Positions 51,380 through 61,481 of a stretch of DNA of 64,000 nucleotides are shown here, one piece after another. Both the position numbers and the translations under genes were made by a program. This DNA is from Leishmania mexicana MHOM/GT/2001/U1103. Taxonomy: Eukaryota > Euglenozoa > Kinetoplastea > Trypanosomatida > Trypanosomatidae. The notes below the pieces were generated by a model, which searched no databases, was not told where the DNA came from, and saw nothing but the letters and a program-made list of their open reading frames with translations. The stretch spans positions 348,594 to 412,593 of the forward strand of contig NC_018321.1 in the NCBI RefSeq assembly GCF_000234665.1, given 5' to 3'. Within the stretch, counting starts at the first letter, position 1; the number at the start of each line of letters is the position of its first letter.

Positions 51380-52351
51380 CGCACAAGACGGGAAAACTAC
51401 TAGATCTACTCTAAGTGACAGCAGAAAAGCAAATGATATGAACAAGGTAAATGACAGGATGGGCGGAGAGAAGTCAATATATAAGCCAGAATCACATGAG
51501 TTTCAGCATCGCTGCGGCCTTTGGACCAGTTTTGCATGGCTGCTGTCAATGAACCGCCACGAGTTCGCCCACCAGCACAGTTCCTCACTAGGGGTGGAGG
51601 CTGCGGGCATCACTGATGACCATAACATGCAGTTTTGTCATACTTCTATTGCCATATCTTTTTTCTCTCAAGAGATACACACATAGTTTTTTTTACAACC
51701 AAAAGGAGGTAGACCGCGTAAAAAGGAGAAGAGGGCAAAAGAAGTATATATATATATCTACCTATATATAGATATATATTCATGCCAACGATGAAAAAAA
51801 AAACGCTCAGCACGCAACGATTACCTGCTACAGCCCTCAGCAGCTCCGAGAATGTACTGCTTCGCGCATACAGTACAGGTCATCCCTGTTCTTTTGCACT
51901 TAATGACCGCCGGCGAGGTGACCTATGTAGCTCATCACATGAATTGCATAGAAAGACCGAATGGTACTCACCTTTGCATAACATACGAAGAACCATCACG
52001 CATGCATGCAGATGGGCAAAAAAGGAGACGGAGACAGTCTAAAAAAATAGTGTAGGTGGCACTAACCTCGTAATATATGAAGAGTGGGTTTTCACAGAGG
52101 GGCAAAAAAGAGGAAGAAATATGAGGGGAGAAGAGAGAAGAGAAAAAACACGTAAAAAGAAAAACTAAAGTGAGACAGCTGATTGCACCACCTTGATTGG
52201 GCGCAGGCAAGCACAAGCAATAAAACTACAACTCCAGCGTGCAACCGGTACCAACAATGAGTTCCAAAAGCTGAAGCAAAATGTATAATCAAAGAAACGA
52301 TGTAAAAAAAAAGTATGAATGGGTCTCTTTTCCGTGAGCGCACTCCGTCCG
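51380..52351. other. Intergenic region with a TA run
   Basis: About 1 kb without a gene, 3' flank of the first minus-strand gene. It holds a TA-rich run at about 51745-51780 and A-rich tracts on the plus strand around 52020-52170. Confidence 0.6.
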
Positions 52352-52795
52352 CTAGTAGACCTGATCGTACCCTTGATTTGAATGCCCCTGATGCTGCTGG
52401 TGTATATACTGCGGGCCTGGCATGTACTGTTGACCCTGCGGGTACTGCTGCATATCGTTGTAGTTTTGCATGCAAGGGGCCTGCCGCGCGCCGCCGTAGC
52501 CCGGGTTACTGCCCATCGGCATCTGATCTGCATAATTCCCTGACGGATTTGCCTCCTGCTGGCGAAACGACCTGGGGCGTTTCGCGTTGTCATTACTGTT
52601 TTGTAAGCCTTTGGAGCTTGCCGATTCTCGCATGCTACCGCGAATCGAGTGGATGCTCTTCGGCCGAGCGGACATTGGGTTCGGGTTGTCGTAGTACTCG
52701 TGGGTGACCAGACGTTCCTTTTCCTTGTTGAAGAGCTTTTCGGTCTTGGTGGTAATACTCCCCCACCACATCGCGAACTTGGTACTGAACGACAT
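52352..52795 (-). CDS. Small Gln/Tyr/Gly-rich protein, first gene of the left unit
   Basis: A 147-residue protein of unknown function. The first ~35 residues (FSTKFAMWWGSITTKTEKLF) contain an amphipathic-looking helix, and the middle is basic and Ser/Asn-rich. The last ~55 residues are a low-complexity tail of Gln, Tyr, Gly, Pro, Met and His (QQYPQGQQYMPGPQYI type repeats). Such tails behave as prion-like or phase-separating segments in RNA granule proteins elsewhere. The ATG was verified at 52795. It is the gene next to the strand-switch region, so it should be the first transcribed on the left unit. The sequence is small but its composition and the clean start support a real gene. Confidence 0.7.
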   Translation of the reverse strand: MSFSTKFAMWWGSITTKTEKLFNKEKERLVTHEYYDNPNPMSARPKSIHSIRGSMRESASSKGLQNSNDNAKRPRSFRQQEANPSGNYADQMPMGSNPGYGGARQAPCMQNYNDMQQYPQGQQYMPGPQYIHQQHQGHSNQGYDQVY

Positions 52796-54384
52796 CGCAA
52801 AGTAAACTAGTCTGTAGTCTGAAGGGTGAGTGATGCTGTCTTAGCGACGAGGAGAGAAAGTAGAGGAGGACAGGGAGAAAAAGTGTGAGGAGCAGGTTGG
52901 AGAGCGGTTCTTACATGAGGAACGAAGACAAATGGACATTGGTGGTGTGCACAAATAGTAGAGGTGACTTAGGGAGATCCTGTACGGTGTGACTCTGTTA
53001 CAGACCATCACTCTCAGTATTTCTTTCGATAAGGAGTGTGGCTTTGGACATTTATATTCCATTTGTCGCGGAAGCACGACGACTGTAGCGAGACATTCCA
53101 CAAAGTGGGGTTCGTAGATTGGGCGACCGCGCGTCGTGCACACAAATTGAGAAACTTTCAACATGCTTCAAAGTGCGTTCAAGAAAAAGAGCACTGCAAG
53201 CTCATTCTTGTGGCCGGCAATACTACAATTATGAGGCTGCGGTTCGCGCACGAAGAACTCCTTTTGTTTGAGTGAAAAGCAAGCGACAGTTCGGAAAGTC
53301 AAGAGATGTGTTTGCCGCAAGAGCTCTCTCGAACGGTGCTTGCGCCTAAAAGCTGTGTCTTTGACAGTGGGTGGTTATCGGGGGAGGGGGTAAGACCTGC
53401 TGGCGAGCGGTGATGAGAGATAGAGTTCGCAGGAGTGGCAAGAGCGCAGCAAGGTTTGAAAAGAACAAAGTTATCAGGTGCACAGCTGGAAGACATGATG
53501 AATTGCAGGGATGGGGTGGAACGGAAGCATATCGTCGCGTGGAATCGACTCCAGTTAGCACAGGTGCTTGTATGACAAGCCTGTGACCACACTTATGGTT
53601 GAGCCGGTTAAATCAAACTGGGGGGGGGGCATCGAAAGGGAGGCGGAGGCAGAGACTGGCAGTTGACGTGGTTGTAGAAATGTTGCACGGCTGTTCTGCG
53701 CCTTTCTCCTTCCAACACCGAGCATGAGGGAGGTCAAGCATGCAACGAGCATCTTTTACTTCGCCACGCTGGGAGTTGATGCCTGCACTCTTGAGGACAA
53801 ACAGTGATCTTGAGTGGGAGGGGAGGGGGAGTAAATCAGCGTCTCTTGTCCAATTGCCATGTCAAGCGTATAGGGATGAGAGTTGAGAAGATGTGATTTT
53901 CCTTCTTCAGCTCACGTTTTCCGTCGGGTCCAAAAAAGCATTTTCTGAAAGGTGACCATTTTTTCTTTCATTGCCTACGCTGGAGCACTCCTCCTAAGTA
54001 GACCACGGACACATTATCAAAAGCCGTTATGCGAAAAAGGACACACTTAAAATACCAAACCACAAGGAGGCTAGAGAACGCTTTCTTTCAGCTTTGTGCC
54101 ATCGCGACCAGAAGTGTGCTGCCTCCTCAGCTACTCCATCTTCTTTTCTTACCGCCGCATCTTTACCCCTTTCCCCACGGTCACCCTTACTATTGCGCGT
54201 GAAAGAAAAGCCACTCGTTTGGTTTTAGGTTTCTGCGTATCTGATATTTTTTCTTTCAGTTGTTTGCAGCTTATATTTCCACATACACATATACGCGCAA
54301 ACACACACACACACTATTTCACAGTCACAGCTGTTGCATTCAACTATAGATATAAATACCGAGCGAGAAGAAACCAAAGAAGCC
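52796..54384. other. Divergent strand-switch region, likely transcription start
   Basis: Genes to the left are all on the minus strand and genes to the right all on the plus strand, so the two units diverge from here. In Leishmania such regions are the main RNA polymerase II initiation zones, marked by histone variants and acetylated histones rather than by a sharp promoter. No tRNA or rRNA gene and no consensus box was identified in the 1.6 kb. Short open frames occur but start at non-ATG codons or look random. The DNA here is less GC-rich than the coding regions to the left. Confidence 0.75.
54241..54259 (+). promoter_or_regulatory. Putative trans-splice acceptor of META2
   Basis: A T-rich tract, ATATTTTTTCTTTCAG, ends in AG at 54258-54259, about 125 bases before the META2 ATG. 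It is the strongest tract-plus-AG in the leader region of the first plus-strand gene; the AG at 54268-54269 (TTTGCAG) is an alternative. Confidence 0.55.
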
Positions 54385-55719
54385 ATGACCACCGCTGACG
54401 ACGTTTGCGGAAGGTACACTCTTTCCCACTGCGACGGAAAGGTGACGCCGGCAAAGGCGACCCTGACCATTCACCGCTGTGGGGAAACACTTACAGCGCA
54501 TGCCACTGTTGCAAATGATCTGCGCGGAACGGTCCAGTACGAAAACTGCCACATCGTCGGCTCTCTGCATTCCACAGGCAACGAGGCCAGTCCCGCTCAG
54601 GAGTCGGTGGAGCAGGCGCTGAGCAAGGGATTTGCTGACGGATTCAATGTGGTGGTTGAGATCAATCAGGTTCTTCTCAAGAACGCCAACAGCTCTTTTG
54701 TTTTCGAGCGCTCGTGGAAGCTTTCGGATCTCAACGGTGAGCACGCTATCATCGCGATCAACGACCAGTCACCGAATCAGGAGATGACAATAAGCTTCAC
54801 TCCCGACGGCAACGGTGGAAGCTTTGTGACTGCCAATATTGCGAACTCCCTGCGGGGCAACTGCCAGATCGATGCGGGTCTTCTGCGCGGTGACCTTGCA
54901 ACAACACAGGGCAAAGCAGACGAGAGCTCGATGCAGGTGGAGAAGGTGATCAGCGAGGGATTTCAACAAGGCTTCCATGTTTGCACGAACGATTCAGGGA
55001 TTCTGCTGCAGTCTTCCGAGGCCAACATCCAGCTGTGCCGGATTGTTAGCCAGAGCGACCTTGAGGGTGAGTATGTGCTGAAGTCGTTCAACGGTGCTGC
55101 TGTTCCCACACGCAACCAGCCGAGCATCGTTTTCAAGCCCGTCAACACAAACGAGGTAGAAATCTCCATTGTTGTGGCTAATCGCATTCGCGGCACTGCT
55201 GCCCTGAATCAGAACGTCTTGTCCTCTGAAGAGCCCCTCATGTCAACTCGCATGGTGGGAACTGAGGAAGAGTCGCAGCTGGAGGGCGCCTTCAACGTTG
55301 GTTTTCAGTACGGCCTCGAGACGATCTCCCACGGCAACGAGCTGACGCTGAAGAACCAGGATTGTAAATTTGTCTTGGTGAAAGCGGTGGCTCCGGCGGC
55401 GCAACACGGCGGTCCAACATACAAGGGAACGCATTGCAACAAGTGCTTCAAAGCTGAGGGTAACGGTCTACTATTCCGCATCGTCAACGAACACGAGAAG
55501 AAGTGGGCGTTTTACAACGACACAGAAGATCTCCGGATTCGCGTGCACGCCACATTCGGCGCCCGCTCCAAGATAGAAGCTCTAGACAACGCCAAAATGT
55601 ACAAAAATGATGACGGTCGCTACGCTGTTGAGGTCACCGTGGATCCTCAGGCCACGGAGATGTTCATTCAGGGTGATGTGAATGGCTTCAGGGTGCTGTA
55701 CGACGCTCAGCCCATTTAG
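54385..55719 (+). CDS. META2: META2, triple META-domain protein with calpain-like C-terminus
   Basis: A 444-residue, roughly 48-kDa protein matching the description of Leishmania META2. It has three tandem META (DUF306/HslJ-like) repeats at about 7-113, 114-220 and 221-332. Each carries (L/C)xGxYxL, then a strand ending VAN(D/S/R)(L/I)RG, an acidic E...(F/A)xxGF helix and a final L/F-V strand. Residues ~338-444 (NGLLFRIVNEHEKKWAFYND then FGARSKIEALD...VDPQATEMFI) form a DUF1935 domain. This is the small domain found in trypanosomatid calpain-like proteins; no protease domain is present. The function is unknown; META genes are associated with metacyclic stage biology and stress response. The frame continues 17 codons upstream but begins at TTG, so the first ATG (MTTADDV) is used. 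It is the first gene right of the strand switch. Confidence 0.92.
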   Translation: MTTADDVCGRYTLSHCDGKVTPAKATLTIHRCGETLTAHATVANDLRGTVQYENCHIVGSLHSTGNEASPAQESVEQALSKGFADGFNVVVEINQVLLKNANSSFVFERSWKLSDLNGEHAIIAINDQSPNQEMTISFTPDGNGGSFVTANIANSLRGNCQIDAGLLRGDLATTQGKADESSMQVEKVISEGFQQGFHVCTNDSGILLQSSEANIQLCRIVSQSDLEGEYVLKSFNGAAVPTRNQPSIVFKPVNTNEVEISIVVANRIRGTAALNQNVLSSEEPLMSTRMVGTEEESQLEGAFNVGFQYGLETISHGNELTLKNQDCKFVLVKAVAPAAQHGGPTYKGTHCNKCFKAEGNGLLFRIVNEHEKKWAFYNDTEDLRIRVHATFGARSKIEALDNAKMYKNDDGRYAVEVTVDPQATEMFIQGDVNGFRVLYDAQPI

Positions 55720-58294
55720 AAGCTGCTTTCATAGTGCTTTTTTTGTTTTTGAGCTCAAAGCCTATTCCTTCCTATTTTCCAGAGAAAAAACTGTGTGATA
55801 TGGATTTGAATTATGTGGACCCATCTTTTGCGTGCGCCTAGAGCTATCCTAGTCGTCAGGGACAGACAATTCAAGTTTTCGTTTCTTTGCTGTTTTTCCT
55901 CTCGCGCAGAGACTCATCTGACTCTCGATGCTCATTCATCCGTATATTTTGCTCTCATTTCGTTCACGAACTAAGTGGTCCGGGCAGGTGACATGTATCT
56001 CGAATTCATTGTCCCACTGATTCATCCTCTCTGATTTTTCCTCAATACACACTTTGAGCATATGCTCTCCATGTTTTTATTGGTAGAGTTTATGTACAAG
56101 ACGCTCTGTATATCGTGCTGCTTGTTGGTACAGGTCACTTTGTTGACGACGACCTCTACCTCCAAAAAGCGTAAGAGTATGATACGTTAGGACATTGGCT
56201 TTCAGCAAAAACAACTCACCCTGCCATGATATAGTGCTGCGAAGGAAATCTCTCCTGCAGAATGTTTTCTGTGAATGCCTATTTCCTTTCAGTGGCTTCG
56301 TGAAATTGTCCCCCCAAAATAGCAACGCGAAGGTGTTGTAGAGCGAGCTGTGCTAACCTGTTTCTTAGGCGCGCTTCCTTTGCCAGATTATTTGGCTGAT
56401 GTGCATTGCCATCCTGAGCACATTATCTCGGTGTGCGAATCGAGATGGCGTACCAGCGCCGTAGGGCCGGGTTTCGCACTAATGTTTTATTACGCTCTTC
56501 GCTTTCTATTTACCTTTGGCCACTCTTCCGGCTGGCGAATGGACAAAGCAGTACACGGTGCGCTTAACGCAAGCAGTACATGACTCCTTTTTGCACTTCC
56601 CTCCTCATTTGTCATGGTAGCATTCTCCCTCTTTGACGCTGCGGGTTTGGCAAAATGACGTACCTTGATATTTCAAAAGCGACTTTTTTTTAGATGTTCC
56701 ACCGAGGCAAGACATAGCCACGGAAAACACCGCTTTAAAATTCATACACGAGACGAAAAAAAAGGAACGGCAACATGCTCCTTTTTTTCTGCTTAGTCTC
56801 CAGGTGCACATTGAGGGTGACATAATCAATCAATCACCCTCGAAGCCATGCTGCTCGCCGAGCAAGCACGACTTTCACGCCTCCGTCTTTATAGCACTCG
56901 CCGTAGCAACACTTGGTCCGCACCTCTGTTTTGGAGAAGGTGGGGTGCACAAAGGAGGGAGGTTTCAAAAGTTCTTTGTCACGGAAGGAATGTGACGACC
57001 TCGCGGTACACGAAGGGATCATTTCTGAGGTGTCATCGGGGCCGTACAGTTCAATCCGTAAGTGATGCATGCCGAATGCGCAATCGCATACGATCATATT
57101 GTTTCTCATCTCAGATGTTGTCTACACTTGCCAGCTCGTAACATGGCCGTTTTTTTTTGGAGTATTGTATCCTTCCTGAGGATGCCGGCCACTTCACTAT
57201 GTTATCAAGGTCTAGTGCCCACTCTTTGTGGGAAAGCCAAGAGCCTGTAGGCTCTCCTCATGGACGGTTGGGGACTCTTGGTGTCAGCTGACAAGTCTGG
57301 GCTGGCGCTGTGCCAGAGAGAAGTGCGGTCATGACAATATTTTCAAAGTCTCACTACACATGGTGTCGACGGTTTGACAGATATTGGAAGAAGCGATCCA
57401 TAATGACCAGCTCACCAGTGCATGCTTGCAAAACACGCGGCACCTCCTGCATCCTACTGGGGGTGGTGGTGAGGCAGAAGCTGGAAACATGAGGAAAGTA
57501 CCCCGAATCAAAATCATCGAGTTCTCCAGACCCCCATGCGGAGAGTCTCCACACCACATTATGGAATGCCAAGGCCTGAAGCAAATGATGGGGAAAAACG
57601 GCATACACGCCGGGTGTGGAGCGGGTCTCAGAAGGTCCTGGTCTGCAGCTGGCCAGTTTCCTGAGTGCATCTGGCATGCACCTGAACCAACCTCTGTTAT
57701 CCGCACGACAGATGCCACTGCTTCCGCCTTTGAGGATTGCCCTGGATACGGCCCGCTTTGGGTCAAGTCAAGCAGTCTATCCATGTCTGTGTCGCCGATC
57801 GCGCAGAATGCATGCGGAAGAGGGACGAGGAAGAACACGAGCCCGCCAGACGCATTGACCCGATTCAACGCCAGGAAGGCTCGTTCTAGACGACCAGGAT
57901 TTAGTTGCAGTGTAACAGAGGTAGATAAGCCGCGGTTGTGCATGCGCATACTTGCTGACCTGGTCGTAGCAGAATGATACGTTGAAAGAGGGAAAAGAAA
58001 AACATCGTTGTATGCTTCTGTCGGTCTCTCAATGGCGTTGCTCCAAACATAATCGACGTTCTTTGATACCACTAATTTTCTACCACTGTCGTCACGACGG
58101 TGTGTGCGTGAAAGCTACGAAGGCAAGTTCTGTGAACAGCTGAACTGTCCTTTGTGTGCCTCTTATCGTGAGAGGACTGGCTCGCTGTGAAGCTCTTCCA
58201 CACCCAGAACAATGCGCTCTCTCTATCTTGCTGTGTTGGGTTCTTTGCTTTCATCGGCGTGCGTTAAGGATTCGCGCGGGGGCCAGTTGGATCA
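55720..58294. other. Long region between META2 and the tail-anchored gene
   Basis: About 2.6 kb, META2 3' flank, less GC-rich and with few simple repeats. No plus-strand gene is supported. Minus-strand open frames between 56834 and 58072 might be remnants of a gene (listed separately). The end near 58220-58268 holds a pyrimidine-rich stretch followed by AG, suitable as the acceptor for the gene at 58295. Confidence 0.6.
56834..58072 (-). pseudogene. Possible decayed gene on the opposite strand
   Basis: Three minus-strand frames here give peptides that read more like protein than UTR. One runs through LNPGRLERAFLALNRVNASG and PHAFCAIGDTDMDRLLDLTQ. A second begins near 57677 (MPDALRKLASC) and runs through GELVIMDRFFQYLSN. 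A third, 56834-57109, has RIELYGPDDTSEM. The first two would join by one frameshift near 57680. The strand is opposite to the plus-strand unit in which it lies, which would fit a non-functional remnant. No family was recognised and third-position bias is weak, so chance is quite possible. Confidence 0.2.
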
Positions 58295-59977
58295 ATGACA
58301 GCACCGTCTAGCGAGCACAATCCTGGCGTTCTGCCGTCATGCACTAACAGCGCAGTTGAAGCGTTTGTTGCCGATGCCACCGATATTCGCGATCTTCTTT
58401 ACAAGTACCGTGCTGACGCAGAACTCTTGACGCATGGGCTGAGGAGCTTTGTACATCGCGAGATTTATGAGCAGGCGCAATTCTCGCACTTGCGTGCCTC
58501 TGCTAACCAAACCGAACTGGCTTCTCTGCGTGACCCTAGATTTATCGAGTATCTTGCGCGACGTCAAGCGGAAGGAAAGCGTGTGGGTCTGTCCGCCTTC
58601 TCAGGTGGTGACGTGACGATCAGTGACCAAACTGATGGTGTAGGAGCGACGAACGCCAGTACCGACTGCCAGTGGTGGGCGCAACGTATGAAAGAAGAGG
58701 GCTCGCCATGGCTTCAGTGCTGGGCACCCGATGCAGCGCTGCCTCTGGCAGCCTTCAAGCGCCTGCCAGATGTTTGGAAGGGATGGAAGCATCCAAGTGC
58801 TGCATATGATACCGAGTTTGATAGAATGCTCGAGGAGGTGTACGCGAGAACACCGCCTTCTTGTAGCGCCACCATGAGGTACTGCTGCTTTGGGAACGGT
58901 ACTCTTTGCATTCTTCCCATCGAGGACGACGTGGCGATAATGGATGGGTTTGAAAAGAGTGTATCACAGATGGCGGGAGCTTCTTGGGAACCCTTTTCCA
59001 AATCACCTCCTCTGCTGAGCACGGACAACGCAGGCTACGCAGTGGCCTCTGTCCTCGATAGCTACTTTGCTGAGTTGACCAGCGCTGTTGCCATGACGCG
59101 CGACGAACTTCACGAGAAGGTCTCCACGCTGGTGCAGAAAAAGAAACTGGCCAACATGGATAGCCACGCCACCGTAGCAGACAGTTTTCGACTCACTGGT
59201 GATGCCTGGGACACGTTGAGCTTTGCTCACCCGGATAGACTGAAGCACGCTGTCATGGTACGCGGCTTCTTCTTTAAAGGTAGGCTTTCCTTGGTGGAGC
59301 AGCTCGGCGCAGAGGTGGATGTCGCACCACTCTTCTTTGCAGATGAGAAAGGCTCTAGCATGCTGGAAGAGCGTGGGCAGCGTGTTCAGCGCCTTTTCTC
59401 GCAGACCCTGTCCACTCTCTACAGTGAGCTTGAACGAGCCTGCCACGGCGTCACGGTGCCCGGTGAAACGGCCCTTCCGCCAAACGCAGCACTCACTGTT
59501 GCCGTGAACGTGCCCTCCTCTGAGCGCGACGTGGTCAAGGGTGTGCTGCTAGACGTGCACCCAGTAAGCCCTCAGTTGCCGTTTGACGGTCACGTCACCT
59601 GGATGGACGTGTGCGCCGTCGGGCGGCAGCGTGCCTGTGCCCCGCCAGGGACTCAGGAGCCACTTGGCGCTGCCGCCGTCTCACGCGGCAGCAGCGACGA
59701 GGAGTACAGTGTTCTCTTCCGCCTCACCCGTCTACCTGTGGCGTCACTGCAGCCGTACGATGCCGTAAGCCGTCGCGTCTTTCCACTGCTTAATAGACAG
59801 CTCACTGCAGACCAGCGGCGCAAACACGAAAGGGCAGACAAGGATGTAGAAGTGCCAGCGGGAGGTGTGGCTGACGTCTCTTACTCAGCTCCTTCGATGC
59901 CTGTACCCATCTGTGTTGGCGCTGTAGCGTGTGTGGCTGCGGCACTCAGCGTGGCCCGCTGGGTTCGTCAATCCTAG
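58295..59977 (+). CDS. Probable tail-anchored protein of unknown function
   Basis: A 560-residue protein without a recognised domain. It ends in a hydrophobic segment (about 535-556: PVPICVGAVACVAAALSVA) followed by a short basic tail WVRQS. That is the layout of a tail-anchored membrane protein with its body in the cytosol; a basic short tail is often seen with mitochondrial outer membrane or peroxisomal/glycosomal targeting. The body is mostly ordered in appearance: early helices (DIRDLLYKYRADAELL, HREIYEQAQF), several Trp-containing stretches (CQWWAQRM, LQCWAP, WKGWKHPS) and a central MRYCCFGNGTLCILPIEDD. No catalytic signature was identified. It lies between META2 and META1. The ATG at 58295 follows a pyrimidine-rich stretch with AG at 58267-58268. 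Confidence 0.8.
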   Translation: MTAPSSEHNPGVLPSCTNSAVEAFVADATDIRDLLYKYRADAELLTHGLRSFVHREIYEQAQFSHLRASANQTELASLRDPRFIEYLARRQAEGKRVGLSAFSGGDVTISDQTDGVGATNASTDCQWWAQRMKEEGSPWLQCWAPDAALPLAAFKRLPDVWKGWKHPSAAYDTEFDRMLEEVYARTPPSCSATMRYCCFGNGTLCILPIEDDVAIMDGFEKSVSQMAGASWEPFSKSPPLLSTDNAGYAVASVLDSYFAELTSAVAMTRDELHEKVSTLVQKKKLANMDSHATVADSFRLTGDAWDTLSFAHPDRLKHAVMVRGFFFKGRLSLVEQLGAEVDVAPLFFADEKGSSMLEERGQRVQRLFSQTLSTLYSELERACHGVTVPGETALPPNAALTVAVNVPSSERDVVKGVLLDVHPVSPQLPFDGHVTWMDVCAVGRQRACAPPGTQEPLGAAAVSRGSSDEEYSVLFRLTRLPVASLQPYDAVSRRVFPLLNRQLTADQRRKHERADKDVEVPAGGVADVSYSAPSMPVPICVGAVACVAAALSVARWVRQS

Positions 59978-61481
59978 CTTTCTTGAACTTCTTTTTTAGG
60001 AGTTTGCGCCTCGAAAGTCTGTGCCGAGAGGCACTCGTGACCTGTTCCAGCTTTCAGGCCTTTGATTCCGCTTCTTCATGGGGCCCTGTTGTTGCCATCT
60101 TGGGCAACCTTCTCCAGCATGACCCGCCGCACAGACCCGCATGCTCCCCCTCACCTATCGTGTCGGCGTGTCGGTGTGGTCCCGTAGCGCAAAAGGTCGA
60201 ACTTCTCCAGCACAAACTTTTTTTTGTTCTTTCTGCCTTTCCCTCCCCCCTCCTCCCCCCGCTTCCGTCACGTGCCACACCGATGTACCGGCATGTGCTT
60301 GGATTTCGATGGACTTGGCTTTCTTCAGAACAATCCTCTCTCTTTTTTCGTTTTGGCTCGATTGCCTTTGCCGTCTCGATGCTCACGATGCACACACACA
60401 CACACAGAGGCACACGCGAACATGGTAGCGAGGGAACAGAAGCCGTGTGCCCAGTCCCCACGCTCATCCGCGCTGCTTGCATCTTTTTCTGGAGCACTTT
60501 TGCATGTTGCCTTCTACTTTCCCCTTGAACCTTTCCACGAATCCATGACACTGGCTTTTGCCCCCTCCCCCTTCTTCCTGTTCCTCCTTAATGACAAGAG
60601 GCATCAAAGTGCTGTGTCTCGGTCCATTCCCCACACTGTGTGTGGGGGGGAGGGGGAGACAGGCAGTCCCTCTATATCCCCCTGCCAAATCCCGAACCCA
60701 CCTCTGGTGGCCACAGGGTCGAGCACCGACGAAGTGGTGAAGTCAGAGCGACACATTGCTACTCGTGTCGGCGGTCAGGTGGTGGATGGCGTCGGCGCGA
60801 CCTGCGACTGCGAGCACGCTTGTTCCGCCGACATGACAAGCAGAGTGCCAGCGTGGCTCGAAGGCATCTGTCACCCGACCCTCGCTGCCTACTGGTGGAG
60901 GGAGCCTGCGCAACCGCGAGGGAGGGGGGTGCACCAGGGGTGGTGGCTGGCATGACGGGAGCGGCTGTGAGGCGACCTGCGGAGCTGAGTTGGGTGGGTA
61001 GCGGTTGAGGCAGAGCCTTTACTCCGATGGCTGAGTTGGCGCATTGCTGTACCGGCGTGTGTCTAGGGCTGCGTCGCGCCATGCGACGGCTGGCCTGTGG
61101 CAGGGCTGGATAGAGTGAAGCTAAACTCATGTTGTATGGCAGAGGAGTGCGCACGTTGACGACGAGAAGCTCCATCTCGCACTTTGCACCCCTCTCTCTC
61201 ACTGTCTGCCTAACGAGCGTCATACGCACACACACACTCGCGACGACTGCCCAGCAGTCCCACAAGCCACTTGAAGCCTTTTCACCATCAACACGAGAGA
61301 GAAAACGAAAGAAAACAACGTACCCCATAGCGCGACGCAGTGCCCGCTTGACGTGACAACGAAGGAAACATCACACAACAACATTCGGCCGTTGGGTTTT
61401 TCTACAGAGAACACTCTGCGCATTCGGGCCTCCCTCCCTCTTTCCATATTCTCTTCCGCTTTTTCTTTGCGCTTCGGGAAA
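59978..61481. other. META1 upstream region with SIDER2-like repeat
   Basis: About 1.5 kb without a gene. The first part (59978-60640) is pyrimidine-rich on the plus strand; then follows the SIDER2-like copy. Pyrimidine-rich tracts at 61190-61215 and 61395-61475, with an AG at 61406-61407, are candidates for the META1 acceptor. Confidence 0.6.
60740..61150 (+). repeat. SIDER2-like retroposon remnant, copy 2
   Basis: This is the second copy of the repeat seen at 21890-22230, alignable by eye over most of its length (CAGCGTGGCTCGAAGGCATC, GGGAGCGGCTGTGAGGCG, CTCCGATGGCTGAGT, GTACCGGCGTGTGTCTAGGG). It lies in the plus strand and in the 3' flank of the tail-anchored gene, so it is sense to that transcript, unlike copy 1. 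The copies differ by many substitutions and small indels, as expected for old, extinct retroposons. Confidence 0.72.

Noticed and set aside
53036..53275. 79-codon plus-strand frame inside the strand-switch region
   Set aside because: It begins at GTG, is short and has no recognisable feature or upstream acceptor.
54334..54384. 17-codon extension of META2
   Set aside because: First codon is TTG; the first ATG gives the expected META2 size.
52796..54384. tRNA or 5S rRNA gene in the strand-switch region
   Set aside because: Scanned by eye for B-box-like GGTTCGANTCC on both strands and found none convincing; a tRNAscan run would be decisive.
61353..61481. 43-codon extension of META1
   Set aside because: It translates the pyrimidine-rich leader; the ATG at 61482 gives the known META1 length of 112 residues.
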